From: Smittium mucronatum
Lineage: Eukaryota > Kickxellomycota > Harpellomycetes > Harpellales > Legeriomycetaceae
Direction of reading: 5' to 3'
Assembly (NCBI GenBank): GCA_001953115.1
Contig: LSSL01007626.1
Location: forward strand, 1-53,900
DNA length: 53,900 nucleotides
The position numbers and the translations under genes are program-made. A model generated the notes under the pieces. The model ran no database searches. It saw only the letters and a program-made list of their open reading frames with translations, and was not told the origin of the DNA. Below, piece after piece: positions 11,723-21,200 of this stretch; within the stretch, counting starts at the first letter, position 1, and each line of letters opens with the position of its first letter.

Positions 11723-11881
11723 AAAGATGACAAGGTTATCGATAATGCGTACCATAGCATTATATATGCAAAAAAAAATATTGCCATTTCTTTTTTTTAT
11801 TTTTATTTTATTGGTAGTGTTAGATGATTTATTATTAAAGATGATAATACTTAGTATGAATCTATCAAATGACGTATAATA
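11723..11881 (-). repeat. DIRS 5' inverted terminal repeat
   Basis: Inverted partner of 7564-7757, about 145 bp shared at high similarity. The outermost bases (about 11850-11880, CTTAGTATGAATCTATC and on) are complementary to 7860-7890 in the internal complementary region, which sets the 5' end near 11881. It lies directly upstream of the gag ATG and probably holds the element promoter, though I see no specific promoter motif. Confidence 0.87.
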
Positions 11882-11962
11882 AAATTATATTGGAGCTCAA
11901 TAAACTGGTTATGGGAATTCCTTGAAGAAAAAGATACTAAAACTGAAGTTTACTTCTTTTTC

Positions 11963-12147
11963 TTAACCCTTTCAGGACAATTTCACAAAAAATGGCTTTC
12001 ACTCTTCACTCTTCACTCTTTGCTCATTGTTATTATTAGTTTAATTTTATTTGTATGCCATTGGGCAGATCATGAATTTGAGCCAATTAAAGGTGCAAAT
12101 ATATGCTAATATAAGCAAGAGACAAATTTGGGCCTGGAAAGGGTTAA
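11963..12147. mobile_element. piggyBac-like MITE, copy 1
   Basis: A 185-bp non-coding element. The left end is TTAACCCTTTCAGGACAATTT and the right end, reverse-complemented, is TTAACCCTTTCCAGGCCCAAATTT-like (12124-12147). TTAA borders with ends beginning CCCT are the signature of piggyBac-type transposition, where TTAA is the duplicated target. It has no coding capacity and would need a transposase from elsewhere. A three-fold CTCTTCACT-type repeat lies near the left end. Confidence 0.72.
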
Positions 12148-12258
12148 ACTTGACATACATATGAGATCCAATTCGAGAAATAGTTTGAAACGCTTTGTCA
12201 TCAAATGAATTAAGCACAATAGTTTCAAATCTGAAATCCCTCTGCTATCAAAATGCAA

Positions 12259-12495
12259 TTTAAAAACTTTCAGGATTTTATTGGTGAATATTAAAGTACA
12301 CTAATGCCCTTTATAACTCTAACAATTAGTAAGCCAATGGTGCAAAAGAATAGCTAACGTTCTTCGCTATATGTTATCATTAAACACTCAATAATTAAAT
12401 ACTATTGGATAAACCCAAAAGTTAGAACAGTTGTGATTGTTGATACACATAAGTAGGAGTGAGGCAATACTTTGGGCCCGGAAAGGTCTAAACGC
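12259..12495. mobile_element. piggyBac-like MITE, copy 2 (diverged)
   Basis: The right end (TTTGGGCCCGGAAAGGTCTAA, near 12472-12492) matches copy 1 (TTTGGGCCTGGAAAGGGTTAA). The left end (TTAAAAACTTTCAGGATTTT, 12259-12278) is a weaker match. The sequence just inside the right end (AGTGAGGCAATAC) also parallels copy 1. The TTAA at the right has decayed to CTAA. Confidence 0.5.
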
Positions 12496-12631
12496 TAAAA
12501 CATAAATTTGAAGTTAAAATCACTATAGATTATGAACGATTAATTTGATAGGGATATTACATGAAGGATATCGATGATATAATCGCCCCAGAACAACAGA
12601 AAATTCCCTTTCCAAAATCGAATATTAAATA

Positions 12632-12898
12632 TATGGGAGATTCTTTTCAAGACCAGACTCTTTTTTTCTAATAAGTCTTATAGGCCGATTTTAATTCAGC
12701 ATATTATTGGCTTAATAACCAATTATAGTTTTCAAAATTGTGAAAACTTATCTAAATTGGATTTTTCCAAATTGTTATTTGCTACAATTTGATTTTAATA
12801 AAATAAAAAGAAGCTTATTAATAATCAATATTTTTACTAAAAATGGAATAAAAAACTCTTAAAAGTAAAACGCCTGGTGTGTATAAGAATCTCCCATA
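12632..12898. mobile_element. Tc1/mariner-like MITE with TA ends
   Basis: Ends TA-TGGGAGATTCTTTTC (12632 onward) and GAATCTCCCA-TA (to 12898) form a perfect inverted repeat of about 12-14 bp that extends with mismatches (ACCAG shared at the next block). Each end is bordered by TA, the Tc1/mariner target duplication. The 267-bp interior is AT-rich and non-coding. It lies immediately after a short plus-strand open frame that starts at 12561 and could have interrupted an exon. Confidence 0.6.
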
Positions 12899-13471
12899 TT
12901 CTATAAACAGGAATGTGACCCTTTAGTTCGCAAGACAATAGTGGCAATTATTTTTCTTGAAATGGGCTAAAAATGAATTATACAAGTATCATGGGACCTT
13001 GAATTTATTAAATGACCAATTGATTTTTTTACTGTGGTACAGTAGCTTTAGATTAAATTACTAGCATGGACTAGTCCATTCGCTTATCAAATATGATAAT
13101 TAAACCCGAAAAAGCTATAATTACAAAAATAAAATAAAATTTCTGGTACCACTGATGAGGCCTGATTATTTTAGCCTATTAAATACAAAAATCCAGAGGA
13201 GAAAGTAAACTAATTAGGCAATTTGAGGTTCTGTAGATCAATAATTTATTGGTGAAATATACCCAATACTTCAAAATATTTAATTTTGCATAATTTTGTC
13301 AGTGGAAGAGAATACACCAATAGTGAATCCAGATTCAATGGTTTAGCTCAGAACAAATGAAAAATGTCAAATACTTTGAGCATGATAGCGAAAATACCAA
13401 GGCCGTTCCATAAATAGAAGTAGAATTCGGTATGGTGATTTCATGGTATTTTATTGGCTAATTCAATTCAG

Positions 13472-13789
13472 ACAACACTTGGGCTCGTTTCTTCCGCCAT
13501 TTTATTTATGATATTTTCTATTTTGATTGTAGCGGGAAATTTCAAACCAATTAAATATCATACATAAAAATACTAAAGTCTAATGACTAAAAAAATGATC
13601 TTCTTTAATTTATAGTTTCGTAATATCCATAATGAGAATTCCATTGATGTGCATAAACATAGTATAAAGCCTATTGGCCAAATAGAAGTTTTGTCCTGTG
13701 TCAGAAGAACTGTGGAGGGTATTTTTTCACGCAGACGCAGCGTAGTGCGGAGCAGATATGGGTATTGGCCTAACATATCCAATCAATGA
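13472..13789 (+). CDS. Possible 3' exons of a small split gene, unknown
   Basis: Tentative. A 57-nt open block at 13472-13528 encodes one complete hydrophobic helix (TTLGLVSSAILFMIFSILI). It is preceded by CAATTCAG and followed by a GTAGCG donor. After an 85-base-class intron with a CTAATGAC branch-like site and TTTATAG acceptor, an in-phase exon (13616-13789) encodes 57 residues ending in a basic tail (EGIFSRRRSVVRSRYGYW) and TGA. Both junctions are phase 0 and base composition rises here. I could not join a convincing upstream exon: candidate frames at 12561 and 13140-13205 look protein-like but phases and stops do not resolve. A small single-span membrane protein is possible. No family recognised. 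Confidence 0.3.
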
Positions 13790-14130
13790 CTATTTGTTTA
13801 TTAGCATTTAATAATATCAGAAAAGTAAATACTTTTTGTAGTCATAACACTCATGCAGAAAATAGTTTTAGTATAAATCAATTGTGGGTCAAACTATATT
13901 GCCCATGAAACTATATTAAGTTGGTCATAAGGCCTTATCCAAAATTTCACGATTAATAATTTTGAAGATAATAAGATATTTTTTCAACTACAAGGCATGC
14001 TCTATTTTAGCTAAATTTAATACATTTTCCTTAATAATTACTTTCTTCAACAGTTTTATCTTAATTCTCTCGGGATACTTTAACGTTCTAAAATAATAAC
14101 ATTGCTTTGCAAGGGTTATTTCGTTCATTT

Positions 14131-15654
14131 ATGACTCCTTCAGGAACAGCTTTGGGAGTTCTGTACTCTCTCCTCGGTAGTTTTGGGCATTCATTCGGAC
14201 TCACTCTTCAAAGGAAAGCTCACATTCAAAGACAAAAAATATCCCACGCGATAGGTACAGATGGGAATTTGGTATCTAATTCCTCCTCATTGCCCCCTAT
14301 TTATACGAATATCCTTTGGCTGGTCGGTTTCATAATTTACATTGTGAGTTCTTCTGTGTTCCCAACCCTTGCTTTGATTTACCTCCCAGTATTTGTAACA
14401 GCTCCTCTAAGCTCGGTAAATTTGGCTGCAAACACTTTGTGTGCTGGTTTTGTTTTGAATTCCAAGATTTCATGGAGGGATTATCGAGATACAATTTTAG
14501 TTACTTTTGGGGCCATTTGGATCGCGATCTTTGCCACAATCGATGAAAAAGAGCGTAGTCTTAACGATTTAATTGAACTTTACACTCGGCCCATATTTAT
14601 AGTATATTTTATTATATACCAGATCCTTGTACTCTCTCTTATTTTTGCTGAAATATATCTCCGTAAAAGATATCGATTCTTTCGAAGTAAACTTTCAAAT
14701 CATGGATCTACTTTTAATTCTGCCCAAGAATCTTCATTCGAAACACAGATTCTATCCACGAACAAGTCACCTGGTAAATCGGTTATAAAAAAAAAGAGTT
14801 CTTCACCTAGCTACGATACCAGTTCAAATATTCGGCTTTCTGACTCCACAAAAATTAAAGATCTCAACCCAGATGAATCTGAATCTTCCTATAACTTACA
14901 AAATGCATATTTATTGAGGCGAACTGCCAGTTTAGACCACATTTCTCCAATGAATGACGATGATTTCAATGAATCGACACCTCTACTTCTCTGTGACGAA
15001 TTCCCAGTTGAAATTCCTGCTGAAAACTCTTCTAATACAACCTCTCCATTCCTTAGTAGAAGTGGCGATAGAAAACTATCATATTCCGAAGAATATCACG
15101 AGTCATCGTCATCAACACGAATAGATGACAGTCAGCTTATACCAACGGTTGCTGAATCCGATGATAATATATTGAAAAGTGTTCTTAAAACTGAGAATGC
15201 TGCGGGGTTATTGTCTGGATTTATTTCGGGACTTATATGTAGTATGTCTATATTGTTCACAAAAACCAGCGTTGAACTATTATCTTTGACTATCAAGGGT
15301 GATAACCAGTTTAAAACTCCATTATCCTGGTTTATAGTTCTTTCACTCGTATCGACCGCTCTAGGAAATGTAAGTAATGTTATGAAGTTTATATGATGAT
15401 TTACTGATTTTATGCTATTTTTTTAGTTATACTACTTTAACCGCGGGTTGAGACTGTCCAGCACTATTGTTATGATCCCTCTAGCCTTCTGTAGTTATAC
15501 CGTTTCTACTCTGATAAATAGCTTGATATACTATAATCAATTGAAAGAAATTTCAGCATTCCAAATTTTAATGGTCCTTTTCGGTCTGTTTATTGTATTT
15601 TCTGGTGTGCTCTTACTAGCCAGAAGACAGTTCCAGTCAACTCCTAAGCTTTAG
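14131..15654 (+). CDS. NIPA-like magnesium transporter
   Basis: Two exons, 14131-15369 and 15427-15654, joined over a 57-bp intron (GTAAGT to TTTTTTAG), give 488 residues. The family (NIPA/DUF803, related to the drug/metabolite transporter fold) moves Mg2+ across plasma or endosomal membranes. Visible are an N-terminal helix with GVLYSLLGSFGHSFGLTLQ followed by a basic RKAH segment, paired helices around LPVFVTAPLSSVNLAANTL, then ILVTFGAIWIAIFA and a further helix. A Ser- and acid-rich hydrophilic loop of about 150 residues (roughly 190-345) follows, then LLSGFISGLICSMSILFTKT and the C-terminal helices. The second exon restores LYYFNRGLRLSSTIVMIPL, the expected family segment after this point. 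The first ATG is at 14131; an open stretch just upstream lacks ATG and could be an exon remnant or UTR. The long loop is larger than in animal NIPAs. Confidence 0.88.
15370..15426 (+). other. Spliceosomal intron in the NIPA-like gene
   Basis: A 57-bp GT-AG intron with donor GTAAGT, a TTTACTGATTTTATG stretch that could hold the branch point, and a T-run before the TAG acceptor. Splicing keeps frame and rejoins two transmembrane segments of the transporter; without it an in-frame stop follows shortly. Confidence 0.85.
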
Positions 15655-16600
15655 TTTTTGTTCATTTTATCATCGTTCATGTAGCAACATTTCGCATTTA
15701 TTACAAATATCCTAAGTTTGACACGCACCCCATTTATCGGGGATATCATCATTACGAGTATTTATTGGATTTCATTTAATAACTCAATTATGAAAAATGT
15801 AGTAGTATATGTAAATAAATCAATGACACTAAAATTGTAACCCATTATTATATCCGGTATTCGAAAAATTGTGATTTTATTTGATTCGTATCTTATTACG
15901 TTTGTACCAGTTAAGCCATTAAACCGAGACTCTTTAAGATATTCTTTTGTACAAAGTATATGCTATATGAATTTAGAAATAGCAATAATCCTCTCGAGGT
16001 TTTTGTCAATAATTTTGTTAATACTAGTCAATTATCACAACTTTATATCATTTTAAGGAAATTTCGATTATTATGACATGCTTATTCAGTTCAAAGGGAT
16101 GCCCATCCAGTGAAAATCTTTTGAATCCTGTCCAAGTTTAAAAAGATATATAGCTTAATGCGATATAATAGATTTATCTAGTGTAACAGTATACATATTT
16201 GTAGATCTAGAAAAATCAACTCAAATTTAGCGTCAAGAATGATAATCATACACCAAATGTATAAATGCAAATATATATATAAGACAAAAATCTTAATTTT
16301 CTGTTTTTTTTAAAAAAGAAATCATATCACCATTTCTTGAAAAGGGAGATCCTTGTATGACATCCCTAGAAAATTCTTTTTATAGCTATACTAGCCTTCA
16401 AAAAGAAAGCGCGGAGTATTCGTTTTTGAATTCGGAAAAAGATACGCAGTTTTATTACACATCAACTTTTTTTCTTTAGTATAAGGGATTTTGAAAAAGT
16501 GTAAGTTTTGGGCACCCAAATATTAAAGTTATATAACTAAATCACAAAAAATAACTTATTATGCATCTCACATGTAAATTAGTGTCAGAAAACAACAATA
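15655..16600. other. Intergenic region between transporter and homeodomain gene
   Basis: About 950 bases with no credible open frame. The frame at 15871-16056 is short, hydrophobic and starts in intergenic-like sequence, so I leave it out. Presumably it holds the 3' UTR of the transporter and the promoter of the homeodomain gene, but I see no identifiable regulatory motif. Confidence 0.6.
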
Positions 16601-18005
16601 ATGAAAAAAAATCAAGGCGTAAATAGCCTAAATGAGCCGAATCTTGAATGGATTTTTCAATCTGAAAAAACTTTTTTACAGAGAAACCAGGTTCTCCCCA
16701 GTAACCAAGAAAATTTGGATATCAATCACGACTCTAGAAGGGATCAAAGTAAATTATTTTAAAAGTTTTAAAAGTTAATATATATTTGTTTCATCATCTA
16801 ATAAAATATTCTTTATTGAAATATTTTACACAGGCAATGTATTTTCAGAATATAATTATATCTCAAACAGAGATCTAAATAATCAGGTTCACATAAATCA
16901 GGGAAACTGCCCACCAAAGTATATGCTAGGATTAGATAAATCTCATATCGTCGAGAGTAGCTCTTCAAACTACGTCTTTGAGAATCAAAATAGCAGTGCA
17001 GATAGCCTAAATAGTTGCATTACTGGCGCAATGGCTCTACCAAATCCTGATATTTTTGGGTTAAGTAATCAGTTTTATAATTTGAATTATATTCCCACAA
17101 ACTTGCAATACAATTCGAATATATACAAAGATCCCATTGTTAACCCCCAAAATGACGCATTTGGTGATATCACCTGCGATAATTTCGATTGTAGTATACA
17201 AAAGGTTGAAAATACGGCATGTTGTCCCAAGCTTATCCTTCCTTTATTCCCCCATGCAAATTACATTTACCCTGAACAAACCGCTCTATTGAGCTATGGA
17301 TTTTTGGAGAAAATGCACGAACTTAATCAAATCTACAATATAGACACAACTTATAGCCTTGAGAGCCAACATGCATCTAAGGAGTTTGTTAATTGCAGTG
17401 AATTGTGCGCAGAACCTCCAAAGTCACCAAGCCTCCCAAAAAATCAAGAGAATGAGGTAGAAGGATGTAGAAGAGATAAATTAAGATTTTCTTCACAATT
17501 TAAATCAACTAATCCCAAAACCAAGATGAAAAAAAATAAGTTAATATACCAAAATATGTTTCAAGATAGCATGGTGTTTAAGTTGAACTCTGCTAATTAT
17601 AACAAAGCACTGACAAAACCCGATCAGTCACAAAAAACTACAAGTAGCCGTTTAGGGTCACCACGGAGCGAATCCTTTTATCCGAATATACCCAATAGCC
17701 CATCTAAGGAAACCCTATCTAACGGTTTCTTATCGGTGAGAGATAATCTCGATAGAAGCACAGATAAAGACAGTTTTCGATATTCCAAGGAAATTAATTC
17801 AGCATTAACCGAATGGTTATTCAATAATATGGAAAAGCCATATTTGAATAAGATAGATAGAATGAAACTATCCCTTCAAACAGGATTAAGCAGTATGCAA
17901 CTAAAAAATTGGTATGGAAACGCCAGAAGAAGGCTAATTAAAAAGACTGTAGACAAATATGGAAATGTCAATTGGGTAAAGAGAGTAAATCGACACGATG
18001 AATAA
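16601..18005 (+). CDS. TALE-class homeodomain transcription factor
   Basis: Two exons, 16601-16748 and 16834-18005, joined over an 85-bp intron (GTAAAT to TTTACACAG), give 439 residues. The join creates a Ser codon and keeps frame into the long second exon, so I chose ATG 16601 over the internal Met at 16923. The homeodomain is at about residues 369-420: EWLFNNMEKPYLNKIDRMKL shows the three-residue loop extension (KPY) of TALE proteins, and LSSMQLKNWYGNARRR is the recognition helix with the invariant Trp, Asn and Arg residues. The usual Phe after Trp is Tyr, and Gly sits at the specificity position, as in PBC-type proteins. The N-terminal 350 residues are Asn/Ser-rich and probably disordered, with no other domain recognised. 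It probably acts in the nucleus as a DNA-binding regulator. Targets unknown. Confidence 0.88.
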
Positions 18006-18223
18006 TTCTGACGCCAATTTTGCTTTACTCAAAAGTACGGATGCTCGAATGCAGCTATATTGTTGGCTAAATTTTGTTCACTTACACATTTTAACTATTG
18101 GTCAAATGTCATTTTTTAAATCATTTTAGTAAAGTGTTTAAATAAAAAATGTAAACAAATTGTGTTGAGTTTATAATCTAAAGAATATTTCTTTAATCGA
18201 AGGATTCATTTCAATTATATATC

Positions 18224-21200
18224 ATGATTTTTGAGAGTAAGTCTAAAAAGAAGACATTCCGTATCAAAGGATTATACCAATTGATTGACAGAGTAACTAC
18301 AACAAAGCATGCAAACATTCAGATAAACGCTTTAGGCTCTTTCTTCAATTGCGAACCCACCCAGCCTAATGGCGAACCATTTAGAAAAGAAGATTCTAAA
18401 ATAATAGTTGACGAAATATACTCAAATTTATTAAGCAAGGAAATTGTTTCTAACGAGCCCTTAATTTTTTACAAATCGATCGAAGGAATTACTGAGTGGG
18501 CTTTAAAGGGATATATAGATTGGAATCAGGTTTCTAATAAACTCTTTGAAATAGTGACATACATTTTTTCTTCAAATTTTTCCCCATTTAACAGCTTTTC
18601 ATTAAAAAACAAAGAATACTGTAGGCTTATAATTAATTCCATCAATTCTTTTTGGTTGTACTCAAATTTTGAAATTTTTAAACAGAATAACCATTCTACG
18701 AAAAATTCATTTAGAACTTGTCAAAAAGTATTGCCAAAAATAAAGAATAATGAATCCCTGAAAGCCAAAAATATTTTCAATAATTCTGTTCCAAATATTA
18801 AAAATCCCTTTATTTTATTGGGTCTAAAGTTTCCCCAGCTATGGCCTCTTATTTTATCAGAGATTCATAACTCGATAATAGATTTTTCTATTATTGAGTT
18901 TCCAACTTCTTTAATTTTGAATTCAAATACTGAAGATACTCATGATGTTTTTTTGGGGCACAAATCAGTATTTAAAACTTGCATTTTAGACCCTAGGAGC
19001 GATCAGAGTATTCAAAATGTCACTTTTGAACATTTATACAACATTTCAAATCATTTCCGGTCTAGAATATCCCAAGATTCCCCCTCTCACCTTTTTGGTG
19101 GGTTTCTTTTCTCTATCAATTTCCTTGATTTTATTTTTGAAACTGCAGCAGATGTCCATGAATTTGATTTATATTCTTCAGATTTGAAACCTTTTTCGAT
19201 CTCTGATATTTCTTTTCATGCAAAAAACAAAGATAATTTTTCAAATTCAAAAATCATCGATTCATATTTCTTGGAAAGAGGCTCAACTACATTTCTTGGT
19301 TATTGCAATCAGCTTGATTTAATAATCAAATCATTAAATGCTGAATATATAGCAACTAAAATCGTAGATGATAAAATATCTATTGCTGAAATTGAGTTCT
19401 TTTTTAAAAAAAAACTTGAAATCAGCTTTTGGAGGTTATCATCCATTATATCCTATAAAATATCACAAGACTTGCCATTATTAGATAATATTTTGGAGCC
19501 CAAAAATATTTCAGACCCTACATTCTTTAAAACGGAAAACCTCACAATTATTTTGAAATTATTTGAATCATTCAGTTTATTTGGTAATTTTTTATTTTTG
19601 AAATTAGGTTTTTTTATTCTTGATAATTTTTAAACACATCTCACCTTCATCAAATTAGACGGGTTTAATTATCCTGAAGGTCAGAATTCTCAAAACCAAA
19701 GCAAGATTCGATACTGTTCACTATTATGGACACTAGTATCAATTTCTTTAGGAAAAGAGACAGATCATTATAACATTGAGAGGCTATTGAATTTTTTAAA
19801 GCTACTCTTGAAAATCATTATTCTGAGACCACAGATTCACCCTATTCTTCCTATATCTATATATTCTCTGACTAAACTTGGAATTAATGGATACAATTCT
19901 TTTATCAAATCTCAAGCTTTAGAAATTTTGAACACAGTAATTGAACTTACTTCTAAAGACCGCGGATTACCTCTATCTGACATTTCTCTCAAAAAGGTTT
20001 GAATATTAAATCTCTCCATAAACATAATTCTACTTTTATCAAATCCAGCTATTTATTCTATTATTTCTTTTTTAGATCATTGTTGGAAACCAAAATTCCA
20101 ATGATACAGGCGCATTGGGGATTTTGTACATACAACTATTAAAGTATCTGGAATTTTGGGAGAATTTAGTTCATAATAAAGAATTATTGCTTAGCGCATC
20201 AGATCTGATCCCTATTTTGCCTGATTATCCAGATTTTTTATTACCAATTATTATTTTCTCAGATTGTCAAACAGGTGTTGACGATGTGGAAATCAGATCA
20301 ATTGTAATGAAATTCGCCATCTATAAAGTATCAAAGTTTTTTGAAGACTTCAACATAGACAAGTTGGTGCTAGTGTCTTGTTATTTAAGATCATTAGCAT
20401 TCTCAACAAGCTTCGAATTGAAAAAAATAGTACTTTTAAGCGGACTGCCCAGTTTAGCTTCTGTTCAAGACCCAGTAACTACAGCTCAAGTGGTCAACGT
20501 ATGTATGGAGATTTATAACTTACCATCACTCAAAAATCCTACATCTTTCAGTTCAAAACAACTGTATAGACAACGAAAAAAGTCGCTTGCAATTAAAATG
20601 CTTGGAAGGATAGTGATTTTTAATGATAGAGTATGGCCTGATTTTTTAAAACTCATTGATGAACATTTTTTCTTGGATTACAATGGACCTATTCATAGAA
20701 GAAAAGATGAAGACTTGGAAATTTTTATTGTTATAATAACATCGTTAAATGAAATGGTTAGGTCAGATTCTGATAGATATGGTAATAGAGTTTTAGCTTT
20801 AATCTCCCAGAAAATCGGAAGAATTTCAGACAGTAACATCACTGAAATTAATTGGGTCATTTTATCTCTTCTCATTGAAACAGTAATCGAATGTATAGTT
20901 TACGGCTACATGGATGCCCAAGTCGTTTGGAAAACTTTAAGTGTTCAAAGAATGGCAAATTATCTCTTTAGCGACTTTTTGTCAAATCTAACAAAAAACC
21001 CTGTTAAATCACAAAAATACAATTCAATTATAGCATTTATCGATTTCTTTGAAGTAATACCTAGAAACTCAAGCCATAATAAGAAATCTGATCAGGAATC
21101 TAAATTCGAGTTCTTAAAATCAATTTTAGATTTTTATTTGGCACCCATTTTGAAAGGAATTTTTGAATTGTCAGACTTCTCTAATCTCAATAGCTTTGAG

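Larger units (their letters stand above)
7564..11881 (-). mobile_element. DIRS-like tyrosine-recombinase retrotransposon, decayed
   Basis: An approximately 4.3-kb element, read on the minus strand. Its order is 5' inverted terminal repeat, gag-like frame, reverse transcriptase-RNase H, tyrosine recombinase, internal complementary region and 3' inverted terminal repeat. This is the DIRS architecture: such elements replicate through a circular intermediate and integrate with a tyrosine recombinase instead of a DDE integrase, without target duplications. The two terminal repeats match in inverted orientation, and the internal region is complementary to both outer ends, which fixes the boundaries to within a few bases. 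All three frames carry stops or frameshifts, so the copy is dead. Its GC content is clearly higher than the surrounding DNA, which suggests a fairly recent insertion. Confidence 0.92.

Noticed and set aside
13140..13200. CTGATGAGGCC followed by a possible stem, resembling a hammerhead ribozyme core
   Set aside because: The required GAAA segment and a cleavage-site stem are missing, so the match is only the short CTGATGAG string.
13573..13782. Minus-strand 69-codon frame starting with ATG
   Set aside because: It overlaps the plus-strand exon candidate (13616-13789), which has splice signals and a better C-terminal composition; neither has a recognised family, so I kept only the plus-strand reading at low confidence.
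19631..19633. In-frame TAA in the giant gene, possibly a nonsense mutation splitting it in two
   Set aside because: A 75-bp intron with GT-AG ends covers the stop and keeps frame, and a second similar intron follows, so splicing explains it better.
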